Of a DNA stretch of 64,000 bases, positions 11,269 to 21,384 are shown one piece after another. Each line of letters starts with the position of its first letter. Positions within the stretch are counted from its first letter, which is position 1. The notes under the pieces were generated by a model. It made no database searches. It had not been told where the DNA came from and saw only the letters and a program-made list of their open reading frames with translations. The DNA comes from Acidimicrobiales bacterium (lineage in GTDB: Bacteria; Actinomycetota; Acidimicrobiia; Acidimicrobiales; Aldehydirespiratoraceae), in contig JAVJSI010000005.1 of the NCBI GenBank assembly GCA_040219515.1, forward strand, positions 209,243-273,242. The letters are read 5' to 3'. Both the position numbers and the translations under genes were made by a program.

Positions 11269-13125
11269 ATGCCCATCCACGACTCCGACGCCGAGATCGG
11301 TCGCGTACTCGGCGGCCGCTACCGCATCATCGCCCCGATCGGGGTGGGGGCGTCCGCGCGGGTGTTCCTGGCCGACGACATCACCCTTCGGCGACGGGTG
11401 GCCGTGAAGGTGTTGCACGAGGCGTTGGCCGGCGATGACGCCTTCCTGCGTCGGTTCCGCGCCGAGGCCCAGTCGGCCGCGTCGCTCAACCATCCCCACG
11501 TTCTCGGCGTCTATGACTGGGGCCATGACGAGGTGCCCTACCTCGTGAGCGAGTATCTGGGTGGCGGCAGCCTGCAGTCGATGCTCGACGCGGGCAAGGA
11601 ACTCACCATCTCGCAGGGTCTGCTCGTCGGGCTCGAAGCGGCCCGCGGCCTCGAGTACGCCCACGCCGAAGGTCTCGTGCATCGCGACATCAAGCCGGCC
11701 AACCTGCTCTTCGGCGAGGGCGGTCGGCTCCGTATCGCCGACTTCGGGTTGGCCCGGGCGCTGGCCGAGGCCGGCTGGACCGAACCCGACGGGTCGATGG
11801 TCGGCACCGCCCGCTACGCGGCACCCGAGCAGGCCCGGGGCGAACGGGTCGGGCCGCCGGCCGACGTCTATGCACTGGCTCTGCTGGTCAACGAGGCCGT
11901 GAGCGGCGAACTGCCGTTCACCGCCGACACCACCATCGGCACGCTCATGGCCCGGGCAGAGACCCCGTTCGAGCCGCATCCCGATCTCGGACCACTCGGT
12001 GCGACCCTACGCAGGGCCGGCGCTCTCGACCCTGCCGAGCGCCCCACGGCCGGTGAGTTCGTCCGCGGCTTCATGGCCGCGGCCGAGGACCTGCCGCGGC
12101 CAGGGGTGCTGCCGCTGGTCGGCCCGGTGGTCGACGACGACGGCGGTGGCGGCGACCGCACCCAACTGGTTCCCGAGCTGCCCGATCCGGGTGTGTCGGG
12201 CCCCGGTGTCGCGGCGCCGGCCGAAGAGGACGAGTCCGGGCTCCGTTGGCCGTGGCTCGCGCTCGCGGTGCTGGTCCTGCTCGCGGGCACCGTGGGCGCG
12301 GTGATCGCGTTCCAGAACAGCCGTGCGATCACCCACGAAGTGCCCGAACTCGTCGGTGGCACGGCGGAAGAGGCGGCCGCGATCGCGATCGAGAACGACT
12401 GGGTGCTCGTCCAGCAGGACATCCGCCTCGACGGGACCACCGCGGGTGAGGTGCTCGAAACCGATCCCGTCGCCGGCACCGATCTCGAGGAGGGCGAGTT
12501 CTTCGAGATCACCGTGTCGCTCGGCGAGGAGTTGATCTTCGTGCCCAACCTGGTCGGTCAGTCCGAGGACGACGCCGCGGCGCGGCTCGAAGCGGCGAAT
12601 CTGGTGGTCGGTGACGTCACCTACGAGGAGAGCGAGTCCATCCCGGCCGGCAACGTCATCCGGGTACTGCTCGAGCCGGGCCAGACCGAGGCCGAACCCG
12701 GCGAGGCGATCGATCTGGTCGTGTCGGAAGGGCCGATGTCGCGCTCGGTGCCCGAGGTCCCCGAATCCGGCCTGCTCGAGGATGCGCGCACCGCGTTGCT
12801 CAACCTGCGCCTGGTGCCGGCGGAACAGACCGAGTTCTCCGCCGACGTGCCCGAGGACCAGGTGATCCGGTTCGAACCGTCGTCGGGAGCCGTCGCCGAG
12901 GTCGATGAGGTCGTGACGATCTTCATCTCACTCGGCCCCGAACCGGTCGAGGTCCCGCTGCTGGCGGGCGCCGGCTTCGCCGAAGCCGAACAGGAGCTCC
13001 GAGCACTCGGATTCGAGGTCGAGGTCGAGGGCAACACCGCGTTGCCGGTGCTGTTCACGTCGCCGCGGGCGGGCGAGTCGCACCTGCCCGGCACGACGAT
13101 CACGGTCTACACCGAAGAGCCCTGA
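11269..13125 (+). CDS. Ser/Thr protein kinase with four PASTA repeats (PknB-like)
   Basis: A 618-residue transmembrane kinase. The cytosolic domain shows the ATP lysine K47 (VAVKVL), the catalytic loop HRDIKPANLL (Asp140), DFGLAR and the APE-type motif YAAPEQARG. One membrane helix (WPWLALAVLVLLAGTVGAVIA, about 328-348) is followed by four PASTA domains at roughly 357-420, 421-488, 490-556 and 558-618, which in this family bind peptidoglycan fragments. It is expected to couple wall state to growth and division. ATG at 11269 with TACGTT 7 bases upstream. Unlike the mycobacterial pknB operon, no pbpA/rodA or phosphatase gene adjoins it. Confidence 0.94.
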   Translation: MPIHDSDAEIGRVLGGRYRIIAPIGVGASARVFLADDITLRRRVAVKVLHEALAGDDAFLRRFRAEAQSAASLNHPHVLGVYDWGHDEVPYLVSEYLGGGSLQSMLDAGKELTISQGLLVGLEAARGLEYAHAEGLVHRDIKPANLLFGEGGRLRIADFGLARALAEAGWTEPDGSMVGTARYAAPEQARGERVGPPADVYALALLVNEAVSGELPFTADTTIGTLMARAETPFEPHPDLGPLGATLRRAGALDPAERPTAGEFVRGFMAAAEDLPRPGVLPLVGPVVDDDGGGGDRTQLVPELPDPGVSGPGVAAPAEEDESGLRWPWLALAVLVLLAGTVGAVIAFQNSRAITHEVPELVGGTAEEAAAIAIENDWVLVQQDIRLDGTTAGEVLETDPVAGTDLEEGEFFEITVSLGEELIFVPNLVGQSEDDAAARLEAANLVVGDVTYEESESIPAGNVIRVLLEPGQTEAEPGEAIDLVVSEGPMSRSVPEVPESGLLEDARTALLNLRLVPAEQTEFSADVPEDQVIRFEPSSGAVAEVDEVVTIFISLGPEPVEVPLLAGAGFAEAEQELRALGFEVEVEGNTALPVLFTSPRAGESHLPGTTITVYTEEP

Positions 13126-13138
13126 CCTTCCGGCGACG

Positions 13139-13588
13139 TCAGTTGCCGGCGGTGACCGCGTCGATCCGGGCGATGATCTCGCGGGCCAGGTCGAAGGTTT
13201 CGGAATCCTCGTCGGGCGGCGCGGCCATCCCGGCGAGGCCGAGGATCTTCGACGAATCGCCGGTGAGCTTCACCTGGCCTCCGAGCAGCGCGCCCAGCAC
13301 CGCCTGGGGGTCGCGTTCGACGAACATCTGGCGGGCCAGGGCATAGGGGAGTTCGAGGGCGAAGTCGCCGTCGGCGAGATGCCCCTCGTCGAGCGAGAGG
13401 GCGCCGCCGCTGGTGTCGATGTGGCCGAGGACCGTGGTCTCGGCGAACGGGGCGTCGGTGACCGTGACGTTGGCCCGCACGGTGACCGTGGTGGTGCTCA
13501 CCTGGTCGCGGTACTCGTCGCGAATCGCGGCGACCGCGGCGATCCACTCGGGACTGAGGAAGGGGTAGGCGCTCACGACCGGCACCAT
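13139..13588 (-). CDS. SCP2 sterol-carrier-like protein
   Basis: A 149-residue protein whose pattern fits the SCP2 lipid-binding fold: FLSPEWIAAVAAIRDEY at the start, strands with TVTVRANVTVTDAP, a LALELPYALARQMFVERDPQAVLGALLGGQVKLTGDSSKI-type core (only in part diagnostic) and a C-terminal helix. The GxVKxxGD-like segment GGQVKLTGD near 110-118 is the best family marker. Longer frames overlap gatC; the ATG at 13588 is preferred. Ligand unknown. Confidence 0.7.
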   Translation of the reverse strand: MVPVVSAYPFLSPEWIAAVAAIRDEYRDQVSTTTVTVRANVTVTDAPFAETTVLGHIDTSGGALSLDEGHLADGDFALELPYALARQMFVERDPQAVLGALLGGQVKLTGDSSKILGLAGMAAPPDEDSETFDLAREIIARIDAVTAGN

Positions 13589-13633
13589 AACCGGCCGCAG
13601 CGTCGGCGCTTCGGCTGCGTATCCTTCACGCCC

Positions 13634-13936
13634 ATGTCCGAACGCATCACTCGAGACGACGTCGAGCACGTCGCTCGACTGGCCCGACTCGACCTCAGTG
13701 CCGACGAGATCGAGCTCTTCACCGGCCAACTCGCCGACATCCTCGAACACGCGGCCGACATCGAGGCGCTCGACGTCGGCGACATTCCCGCGACGTCGCA
13801 TCCGCTGCCGATCGTCAACGTGTTCCGCGCCGACGTCGTCGTCCCCTCGGTCGACCGCGACGACGTGCTGGCCCAGGCCCCGGCCGCAGAGTCGGGCCAG
13901 TTCCGGGTGCCACCCGTGCTGGGGGAGGAGCCGTGA
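13634..13936 (+). CDS. gatC: Asp-tRNA(Asn)/Glu-tRNA(Gln) amidotransferase subunit GatC
   Basis: A 100-residue subunit that wraps around GatA and stabilises the amidotransferase. [18 protein letters not shown] is the family N terminus and the segment after residue 50 leads to the conserved LRxD-like region (here FRADVV). First gene of gatCAB: its stop overlaps the gatA GTG by four bases. TATCCT lies 8 bases before the ATG. Confidence 0.95.
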   Translation: MSERITRDDVEHVARLARLDLSADEIELFTGQLADILEHAADIEALDVGDIPATSHPLPIVNVFRADVVVPSVDRDDVLAQAPAAESGQFRVPPVLGEEP

Positions 13937-15372
13937 GCGCGCTCGAGATCGCCGCGGCCGTGCGCTCGGGCGAGCGCGCCGCCGTCGACGTGCTCGACGA
14001 ACACCTGGCCCGTATCGGCGCCGGCGAGGACGAGATCCACGCGTTCAACCTGGTCACGGCGGACGAGGCGAGGGCCCAGGCCGAGGCGGTCGACGCGGCA
14101 GTGGCGGCGGGCGACGACCCGGGCCCGCTGGCCGGCGTGCCGCTGGCGCTCAAGGACAACATGTGCACGAGGGGCATCCCCACGACATGTTCTTCGAAGA
14201 TCCTCGACGGGTGGCATCCGCCCTACGACGCCACCGTGGTCACCCGCCTGTGGGAGGCCGGTGCGGTCATGGTCGGCAAGACCAACCTCGACGAGTTCGC
14301 CATGGGATCATCGACCGAGAACTCGGCGTTCGGGCCGACCCGCAACCCGCTCGACCTGTCCAGGGTGCCCGGTGGTTCCAGCGGTGGTTCGGCCGCCTCG
14401 GTCGCGGCCGGCTTCGCCTCGGTCGCCATCGGCAGCGACACCGGCGGTTCGATTCGACAGCCCGCCGCCTTCTGCGGCGTGGTCGGCATGAAGCCCACCT
14501 ATGGCGCGGTCAGTCGCTACGGCCTGATCGCCTTCGCCTCGTCGCTCGACCAGATCGGTCCCTTCGCGGCCGATGTCGCCGATGCCGCGGCGATGTTCGA
14601 CGTGATCGCCGGACACGACCCGCTCGACTCCACGTCGATCGCCGAGTACCGGCCGGCGGCGACGGCGTCACTCGGTCGCGGTGTCTCCGGGTTGCGGGTC
14701 GGCGTCGTCCGGGAGCTCTGCGGCGGCGCGGGTTCGATGCCGGGGTTGTCCGCCGACGTCGTCGCCCGTACCGACGAAGCCGTCGACGTGCTCCGAGGCG
14801 CCGGGGCGATCATCGAGGAGGTCTCGGTGCCATCGTGCACCCTCGGCCTCAGCGCCTACTACCTGGTCGCGCCGGCCGAGGCGTCGAGCAATCTCGCTCG
14901 CTACGACGGTGTCCGCTACGGCCTGCGGGTCGACGCCCCGACCACCGGCGAGATGAACACGGCCAGCCGCACGGCCGGCTTCGGTCCCGAGGTGAAGCGG
15001 CGCATCATGCTCGGCACCTACGCCCTGTCGGCCGGCTACTACGACGCGTTCTACGGCAAGGCCCTGAAGGTCCGCACGATGATGATGCGCGAGTTCGCCG
15101 CCGCCTACGACGAGGTCGACGTGTTGATCACGCCCACTGCGCCCACCACGGCGTTTCCCCTCGGGGAGCGCACCGCCGACCCGATGGCGATGTACGTCAA
15201 CGACGTCTGCACGATTCCGTCGAATCTCATCGGGCAACCCGCCATCTCGGTGCCCTTCGGCGTGGGCGACGACGGTCTGCCCGTCGGTGTGCAGGTGATG
15301 GCGCCGGCGCTCGGTGATGCGCTCACCTTCCAGGTCGGGGCCGTGCTCGAGGCCGCCGGAGGTGCCCGATGA
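13933..15372 (+). CDS. gatA: Glutamyl-tRNA(Gln)/aspartyl-tRNA(Asn) amidotransferase subunit GatA
   Basis: A 479-residue amidase-signature enzyme releasing ammonia from glutamine for transamidation. The Ser-cisSer-Lys triad is visible: K74 in LALKDN, the GGSSGGS motif near 147-153, and the nucleophile S173 in [14 protein letters not shown] start overlapping gatC; its own stop overlaps the gatB ATG, so the three subunits are translationally coupled. Presence of the complex implies that Gln-tRNA or Asn-tRNA is made indirectly in this organism. Confidence 0.96.
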   Translation: MSALEIAAAVRSGERAAVDVLDEHLARIGAGEDEIHAFNLVTADEARAQAEAVDAAVAAGDDPGPLAGVPLALKDNMCTRGIPTTCSSKILDGWHPPYDATVVTRLWEAGAVMVGKTNLDEFAMGSSTENSAFGPTRNPLDLSRVPGGSSGGSAASVAAGFASVAIGSDTGGSIRQPAAFCGVVGMKPTYGAVSRYGLIAFASSLDQIGPFAADVADAAAMFDVIAGHDPLDSTSIAEYRPAATASLGRGVSGLRVGVVRELCGGAGSMPGLSADVVARTDEAVDVLRGAGAIIEEVSVPSCTLGLSAYYLVAPAEASSNLARYDGVRYGLRVDAPTTGEMNTASRTAGFGPEVKRRIMLGTYALSAGYYDAFYGKALKVRTMMMREFAAAYDEVDVLITPTAPTTAFPLGERTADPMAMYVNDVCTIPSNLIGQPAISVPFGVGDDGLPVGVQVMAPALGDALTFQVGAVLEAAGGAR

Positions 15373-16844
15373 CCGACTTCTTCGCCGCCGCAGCCGAGGC
15401 CGACACCCCGATCGAGCCGGCGCTGCCCGACGGCTGGGAGCTGATCGTGGGCCTCGAGGTCCACGTGGAGCTCGACACCGCCACCAAGCTGTTCTGCGGA
15501 TGTGCCAATCAGTTCGGATCCGAGCCCAACACCAACGTCTGCCCGACCTGCCTCGGGCTTCCCGGATCGCTGCCGGTGATGAACGGTCGGGCCGTCGAAC
15601 TGGCGATGATCCTCGGCCGGGCCCTCGGCTGCGACGTCAACCGGTCGGTCATGGCCCGGAAGAACTACTTCTATCCGGACATGCCCAAGGACTTCCAGAC
15701 CACCCAGTACGACCAGCCGACGAACTCCGACGGCCGCATCGTGCTCGGCGACGGATTCGTCGTCGGCATCGAGCGGGCCCACATCGAGGAGGACACCGGC
15801 AAGTCGACCCACATCGGCGGTGGCGGACGCATCAGTGACGCCGTCTACTCGCTCGTCGACTACAACCGCGCCGGCGTGCCGTTGGTCGAGATCGTCAGCC
15901 GCCCGGACATCCGCACCATCGAGCATGCCAAGTCCTGTGTCGAGGAACTGCGGGGGATCCTGCTCGCCACCGGCGTGTCCGACGCGCGGATGGAAGAGGG
16001 CTCGATGCGGGTCGACGCCAACGTGTCGGTGCGACCCCACGGTTCGGACGAACTGCGGACCCGCTGCGAGATCAAGAACATCAACTCGGTGCGGTCGCTC
16101 GGCCGGGCGATCGAGTTCGAGGCGGCCCGCCACGTCGACCTGTGGACCAATGGCGACGCGCCCGCCCAGGAGACCCGCCACTGGGACGAGGAGGGCGGCC
16201 GCACTCGGTCCGGCCGCTCGAAGGAGGACGCCGACGACTATCGCTACTTCCAGGAGCCCGACCTGGTGCCGCTCGAACCGACGGCGGCCACCATCGCCGC
16301 GATCGACGCAGCGATGCCGCCTCTGCCGTCGGCCCGTCGAGCGGCACTCACCGAGGCGACCGGCGCCGACGCGGCCACCGTCGGGCTGCTCGTCGAGCGG
16401 GGCCAGGACGCGTTGGCCCGGGATGCCATCGCCGCCGGCGCCGATGCCGACAAGGTCGTCACCCGCCTGGTCAACGATCTCGCCGTCGACGACTGGTCGC
16501 GCGTCACCGCCGACTCGCTCACCGCGTTGATCGCCATGGAGTCCTCCGGCGACCTGACCGCCACCCAGGCGAAGCAGGTGCTCGGCGATCTCGCCGACAA
16601 GGGTGGCGACCCGGCCGCCCATGCAGCCGCCCGCGGCTTCGAGGCGATGGACACCGGCGAGTTGGAGACCCTCGTCGACCAGCTCATCGCCGACCACCCC
16701 GACGAATGGTCACGTTTCGCGGGCGGTGACGACGGCGAACGCAAGAAGATGCAGGGCTTCTTCACCGGTCAGATCATGAAGGCCACACAGGGCCAGGCCG
16801 ACGGCAAGGCCGTGGTCCAGCTCCTCGCCCGCAAGCGCGCCTGA
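15369..16844 (+). CDS. gatB: Asp/Glu-tRNA amidotransferase subunit GatB
   Basis: A 491-residue subunit that activates the misacylated tRNA by phosphorylation. Signature GLEVHVEL near 26-33, the zinc-binding CGC and CPTCLGLPG region, and [13 protein letters not shown]-type motif near 98-110. The C-terminal YqeY-like tRNA-binding tail ends with QLLARKRA. It lacks its own upstream signal and depends on coupling with gatA through the ATGA overlap. Confidence 0.96.
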   Translation: MTDFFAAAAEADTPIEPALPDGWELIVGLEVHVELDTATKLFCGCANQFGSEPNTNVCPTCLGLPGSLPVMNGRAVELAMILGRALGCDVNRSVMARKNYFYPDMPKDFQTTQYDQPTNSDGRIVLGDGFVVGIERAHIEEDTGKSTHIGGGGRISDAVYSLVDYNRAGVPLVEIVSRPDIRTIEHAKSCVEELRGILLATGVSDARMEEGSMRVDANVSVRPHGSDELRTRCEIKNINSVRSLGRAIEFEAARHVDLWTNGDAPAQETRHWDEEGGRTRSGRSKEDADDYRYFQEPDLVPLEPTAATIAAIDAAMPPLPSARRAALTEATGADAATVGLLVERGQDALARDAIAAGADADKVVTRLVNDLAVDDWSRVTADSLTALIAMESSGDLTATQAKQVLGDLADKGGDPAAHAAARGFEAMDTGELETLVDQLIADHPDEWSRFAGGDDGERKKMQGFFTGQIMKATQGQADGKAVVQLLARKRA

Positions 16845-16862
16845 CCCACCGGCGTTGGTCAG
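16841..16862. terminator. Small hairpin between gatB and the MATE gene
   Basis: CTGACC at 16841-16846 pairs with GGTCAG at 16857-16862 and includes both stop codons of these convergent genes, which are only 14 bases apart. No T tract; a weak candidate. Confidence 0.3.
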
Positions 16863-18190
16863 CGGCGGGTCGCGCCGGTCACCATCCAGGCGTCACCCCT
16901 GAAGCGGGCGAGCAGGGTGACGGCGCGTGTGATGATCCAGGCGTGGAGGGCCAACCACAGCCAGCCGATGCCGGCATCGAGACGCAGCACCAGCAGCGCA
17001 CCGCTGATCAGGACCAGCGCCGCGGCACCCATCGCCCAGGCGAGATAGCGCAGGTCGCCGGCCCCGATGAGCACGCCGTCGAGGGCGAAGACCACGCCCG
17101 CGATCGGCTGGGAGATGGCGACGTGGATGAGTAGGAAGGTCGCGAGCCCCACGACGACGTCGTCGTCGGAGAACACGTGGGGAAGGATCGGCGAGGTCGC
17201 CAGGACCACTGCGCCGAGGCCGACGCCGGCCGCGACGCCCGACTGCGTCATCCGTCGACCAAGGTCTCGGGCCCGCCCGCGGCGGCCGGCGCCGAGTTCG
17301 CGGCCGATCATGGCTTGGGCGGCGATCGCGATGGCATCGAGGGTGAGGGCCATGAGATTCCAGATCTCGAATGCGATCTGGTGCGCGGCGAGGTCGTCGG
17401 TGCCGATCCGAGCGGCCGCCGCGAGGGTGACGGTCAGGCTCCCGCGCAGCGCCGCCGTCCGGAGGAACAGGTCGAATCCGTCGCCCGCCAGGGCACGGAT
17501 CATGGCCGGGTCCGGACGAAGGTTCACGTCGTGATCCGCCACCGCGTTGCGGATCCAGCCCACGAACACGGCCGCTGCCACCCACTGGGCGATGACCGTG
17601 GTGAGTGCCGACGCGCCGATGCCCTGGTCGAACCCGTAGATCAGCACGAGTTCGAGCACCAGGTTCAGCAGGGCGGTGCCGAGGGCGACATAGAACGGTC
17701 GCGACGTGTCCTGGAGACCGCGAAGGTAACCGACGCCGGCGAGGCTGATGAGCATGGCGGGCACGCCGAACATCGAGATACGCAGGTAGATCTCGGCGTT
17801 GGTGGCGACCTCGCCCTTGCCGCCGAGTAGTCCGATCAGGGCCGGACCGAAGGTGAGGCCGGCCGCGAGGAGGGCCACGCCGACCAGACCGGCCAGCCAC
17901 AACGACTGCACGGCCTGGTGGGCGGCCCGCCGGTGTTCGCCCGCCCCCAACAGGCGGGCCACCGCCGACGTGGTGCCGTAGGCAAGGAAGATGAAAACGG
18001 CGTGACCGATGAGCAGCAGGGAGGACGCGATGGCCAGCCCACCGAGTTGGGGGGTGCCGAGATGTCCGACCACCGCCGTGTCGGCGAGGATGTAGAGCGG
18101 CTCGGCGATCAGCGCACCCAGTGCCGGGAACGCGAGGCGTAGTATCTCCCGGTCGTCGCCGGTCCACTGGAGACGGCGGGGGGAGTCCAT
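16859..18190 (-). CDS. MATE family efflux transporter (DinF-like)
   Basis: A 443-residue antiporter with twelve predicted membrane helices in two pseudo-symmetric halves. Family marks are the N-terminal LAFPALGALIAEPLYILADTAVVGHLG-type segment (about 18-44) and GYLRGLQDT near 151-159. Such proteins export cationic drugs or metabolites with H+ or Na+. ATG start; TAGCCT lies 8 bases upstream. Substrate not inferable. Confidence 0.92.
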   Translation of the reverse strand: MDSPRRLQWTGDDREILRLAFPALGALIAEPLYILADTAVVGHLGTPQLGGLAIASSLLLIGHAVFIFLAYGTTSAVARLLGAGEHRRAAHQAVQSLWLAGLVGVALLAAGLTFGPALIGLLGGKGEVATNAEIYLRISMFGVPAMLISLAGVGYLRGLQDTSRPFYVALGTALLNLVLELVLIYGFDQGIGASALTTVIAQWVAAAVFVGWIRNAVADHDVNLRPDPAMIRALAGDGFDLFLRTAALRGSLTVTLAAAARIGTDDLAAHQIAFEIWNLMALTLDAIAIAAQAMIGRELGAGRRGRARDLGRRMTQSGVAAGVGLGAVVLATSPILPHVFSDDDVVVGLATFLLIHVAISQPIAGVVFALDGVLIGAGDLRYLAWAMGAAALVLISGALLVLRLDAGIGWLWLALHAWIITRAVTLLARFRGDAWMVTGATRR

Positions 18191-18306
18191 GGGGTCGCAG
18201 GCTATTGCTTCGTCGCATCACGCCGTCTGGTCGATAGCGACGCGGCGGCCACTAGCGTCCTGTCGACCCTCGTGAACCCAATCGACTTCCCGAAATCGCC
18301 GATCCC

Positions 18307-19269
18307 GTGACCGATTCGACAGCTGTGACCGCGAACCCGCACGGCCCTCGTCGGCGCCGTCTACTCACCGGACTCCTGGTCGCGTCGCTCGTGCTCAACA
18401 TCGGGTTGGGACTGCTGTGGTCGATCGATCGCGACAGCGATGGGGCCGACGATGTGGTGACCGCCGACCAGGCGACGAGTACGACCATGGCGTCGACCAC
18501 GACAACCCTCAGTGCGACGACCACGACCACGACGACCTCCACTACGACCCTGCCGCCCGAGGTCGGACCGGTCCGGATCCTGGTCGTCGGCGATTCGGTG
18601 GCATCACAGATCGGGTGGGCGCTCCAGGGCTGGAGCGAGGAGCATCCCGGCGAGGTGGTCGTGTTCAACGAGGCCCACATCGGCTGCGGTGTGGTCCGCT
18701 ACGGGTTCAAGCGGGTGGACGGCCTGGACGGACCCGTGGGCGACATCTGCTCGAACTGGAACGACCCGGTGGCGCTGCATCTCGCCGCCGAGACCGAGAT
18801 CGTGTCGTGGCCGAGCGCCATCGAGCTGTTCGAACCCGACATCGTGCTGGCCACCGTTTCCTCGTGGGATGCGACCGATCGGATCGTGCCCGACGTGGTC
18901 GATGACTGGTCGGCGATCGGCGATCCGCGCTACGACGCGTACGTACTCAACGAGTACACGGAGGCGGCGTCGGTCCTGGCTGCGAGCGGCGCCGATGTCT
19001 ACTGGCTCCCGTCGCCCTATCTCGCCAAGGATCTGCTGCCCATCGACCACGTCGAGCGCATCGATGGGCTCAACGCGCTGGCCACCACGGCCATGCGGCT
19101 GGTCGACGCGTCGTCCGATGCCGACATCGAACAAGTCGACTATCCCGGCTGGCTCGGTGAGGTCGGCGCGGCGCGCGACCGGGAGCTCCGGGACGACGGC
19201 GTGCACCTGTCGATCCGGGGACAGGCCGAGATCGCGCCATGGTTGATCGAGGAGATCGGTCTGTCATGA
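18307..19269 (+). CDS. Membrane-anchored SGNH hydrolase-like protein
   Basis: A 320-residue protein: positive N terminus, one membrane helix (about 19-39), a Thr/Ser-rich linker with runs of Thr (about 55-80), then an SGNH-hydrolase domain. GDSV near 96-99 holds the block I serine and DDGVHLS near the C terminus the Asp/His pair. The domain is clearly paralogous to the C-terminal part of the acyltransferase encoded next, sharing VVFNEAHIGCG and EGPVGDICS-type strings. The acyltransferase ATG overlaps its stop, so they are co-translated. Likely acts on an extracytoplasmic sugar or polymer ester (inference). Confidence 0.82.
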   Translation: MTDSTAVTANPHGPRRRRLLTGLLVASLVLNIGLGLLWSIDRDSDGADDVVTADQATSTTMASTTTTLSATTTTTTTSTTTLPPEVGPVRILVVGDSVASQIGWALQGWSEEHPGEVVVFNEAHIGCGVVRYGFKRVDGLDGPVGDICSNWNDPVALHLAAETEIVSWPSAIELFEPDIVLATVSSWDATDRIVPDVVDDWSAIGDPRYDAYVLNEYTEAASVLAASGADVYWLPSPYLAKDLLPIDHVERIDGLNALATTAMRLVDASSDADIEQVDYPGWLGEVGAARDRELRDDGVHLSIRGQAEIAPWLIEEIGLS

Positions 19270-21317
19270 CCGCGGTCACCCGGCCCAGGTTCGGCTACAT
19301 CCCGACCTTCGATGGCATGCGGGGCTTCTGGGTGCTCATGGGCCCGCTCCTCTACCACGCCCGCCCACAGTCGATTCCGGGCGGCCCCGAGATCGTCCCG
19401 GGCGGCATCCTCAGCCTGGATCTCTTCTTCGTGTTGTCCAGCTATCTGATCGTGAGCATCGCGCTGCGGGAATGGGACGGCACCGGCCAGATAGATCTGG
19501 TGGCCTACGGTGGGCGTCGGGTCCGGCGGCTCTTCCCGGCGCTGTTTCTCGCCCTCGGCTTCCTCAGCATCTATCTCGCGATCGTCGACGATCCCGAAAT
19601 CATCGACCGCTGGACCGGCGCCATCGTGTCGGCGCTCACCTACAGCGCCAACTGGCACGAGATCGCCGCCGACGTCTCCTACTTCGAGCAGTTCGGCTCG
19701 CCGTCACCGCTCAAGCACGTGTGGTCGTTCGCGATCGAGGAGCAGTTCTACCTCTTCGCACCGCTGTTCCTGATCGCCGGGCTGCGATGGGGCGGGCGGC
19801 GCGGGCGGGAGATCCTCCTCGGGCTGTCGGTCGTCGGTGCGCTCGCCTCGGCCTGGTGGATGTCGCGGGTCCACGTCGAGGGCGAGGACCCGTCGCGCGC
19901 CTACTACGGCACCGACACCCGCGCCCAGGCGCTCTTCGTCGGCATCGCGATCGCCTTGGCCGTCCACCTCTACGGCTCCCCTCGCACCAAATGGGGTACG
20001 AGGATCGCCGCACTGACGGCATACCCGGCGACGGCCTGGCACCTGTGGGCGGTGCTGAACATCAGCGAACGCGATGCATGGCTGTTCGAAGACGGCGGAT
20101 TCCTGCTCGTTGCCGTCGTCGCCGGCGTGTCGATGTTCGGCCTGTCGCAGGACGCGCCGTGGAGTCCGCTGCATCGGCTCTTCGCCTCGTCGCCGTTCCG
20201 CTATTCAGGGAAGATCTCCTACGGCCTGTACCTCTACCACTGGCCGATCTATCTCCTGCTCACCCCGGAGCGGGCCGGGACGTTGTTCGGCACCGATCGC
20301 GTCAGTGGCTGGCCGCTGTTGGGTGTTCACCTCACCATCACGGTGATCGTGTCGGCGCTGTCGTTCCACTTCATCGAGCAACCGTTCGTGAAACGGAAGT
20401 GGCCGTTCTCGCTGCGTCCGCTGTCGCCCGCGACCGGCTGGTTCGCCGGTGCCGTTGCCGTCGTCGTGATTCTCGGCGGACTGCTCGTCGCCCACACCCG
20501 ACGGCCGCCGCTCGAGGTGGAACGGGTGGTGTTCGTCGAGACCGCCGACGGGTTGGGGGCGGCACCGGCCACGTCGGACCTCGACGGCGATGCTCCCGAT
20601 CCCGGCGAGGCAGGGGAGGACGCGCTGCGCATCCTGACCGTGGGCGATTCGGTGATGGACCAGATCGGGGTTGCGCTCAGCGACTGGTCCATCGAGAACC
20701 CCGATGCCGGCATCGTCGTTTTCAACGAGGCCCACATCGGCTGCGGCACCGTCCGCGAGGGGCAGAAGCGGGTGCCCGAAGGACTCGAAGGCCCAGTGGG
20801 GGACATCTGTTCGGACTGGGCCGATCCCGTGGATCCCGCCGTGGTGACGGAGTACGACATCGTGTCGTGGCCCACGATCCTCGACGTGTTCCGGCCCGAC
20901 GTGGTCGTCACCCATGTGAGTCCGTGGGACGTCACCGATCGGCTCGTGCCCGGACTCAACGCCGACGACTGGACGCACATCGGCGAGCCCGTGTTCGATG
21001 CCTATGCGAGGAGTGAGTACGGCGAGGCGATCGAGCTGTTGACATCGACCGGCGCCGAACTCTTCGTGCTCGAGGGCGCTCCGCTGAACCGGGAGATCAC
21101 ACCGCAGAACGACCCGGCCCGGATCGAGGCGCTCAACGCGCTGGTCTCGTCGCTGGCCGCCGAGACGGATGATGCCGTGACGATGGTCGACTATCCCGGC
21201 TTCGTCGGCCCGGTCGGCAGTGATCAGGAACGCAGCCGCCGCGACGACGGGGTCCACCTCAGCGACCCCGGCCTCGACGAACTCATCCCCTGGCTCCTCG
21301 CCCAGATCACCCCCTAG
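19266..21317 (+). CDS. Acyltransferase 3 (OafA/YrhL type) with C-terminal SGNH domain
   Basis: A 683-residue membrane acyltransferase. The N-terminal 380 residues carry about ten helices with the family motifs FDGMRGFWVLMGPLLYH (catalytic-type His) and RRVRRLFPAL, plus FSIEEQFY-like AIEEQFYLF. After a last membrane helix near 395-415 an SGNH domain follows (GDSVMDQ, DDGVHLS). OafA-type proteins O-acylate lipopolysaccharide, teichoic or peptidoglycan sugars: the membrane part moves the acyl group across and the SGNH domain completes transfer. ATG at 19266 overlaps the upstream SGNH gene. Confidence 0.92.
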   Translation: MTAVTRPRFGYIPTFDGMRGFWVLMGPLLYHARPQSIPGGPEIVPGGILSLDLFFVLSSYLIVSIALREWDGTGQIDLVAYGGRRVRRLFPALFLALGFLSIYLAIVDDPEIIDRWTGAIVSALTYSANWHEIAADVSYFEQFGSPSPLKHVWSFAIEEQFYLFAPLFLIAGLRWGGRRGREILLGLSVVGALASAWWMSRVHVEGEDPSRAYYGTDTRAQALFVGIAIALAVHLYGSPRTKWGTRIAALTAYPATAWHLWAVLNISERDAWLFEDGGFLLVAVVAGVSMFGLSQDAPWSPLHRLFASSPFRYSGKISYGLYLYHWPIYLLLTPERAGTLFGTDRVSGWPLLGVHLTITVIVSALSFHFIEQPFVKRKWPFSLRPLSPATGWFAGAVAVVVILGGLLVAHTRRPPLEVERVVFVETADGLGAAPATSDLDGDAPDPGEAGEDALRILTVGDSVMDQIGVALSDWSIENPDAGIVVFNEAHIGCGTVREGQKRVPEGLEGPVGDICSDWADPVDPAVVTEYDIVSWPTILDVFRPDVVVTHVSPWDVTDRLVPGLNADDWTHIGEPVFDAYARSEYGEAIELLTSTGAELFVLEGAPLNREITPQNDPARIEALNALVSSLAAETDDAVTMVDYPGFVGPVGSDQERSRRDDGVHLSDPGLDELIPWLLAQITP

Positions 21318-21334
21318 TTGCAGCGCTGAGGTCA

Positions 21335-21384
21335 GACCCCCGTCCTATCTGGGACAGGTGTCTGACACCTTTGGGACGGGGGTC
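21335..21384. repeat. Nested palindromic repeat (REP-like), copy 1
   Basis: An outer 11-base inverted repeat (GACCCCCGTCC at 21335-21345, GGACGGGGGTC at 21374-21384) encloses an inner one (AGGTGTC at 21356-21362, GACACCT at 21364-21370). The 19-base string GGGACAGGTGTCTGACACC at 21351-21369 recurs exactly twice at 49654-49703. It lies between convergent genes and may also end transcription. Confidence 0.8.
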
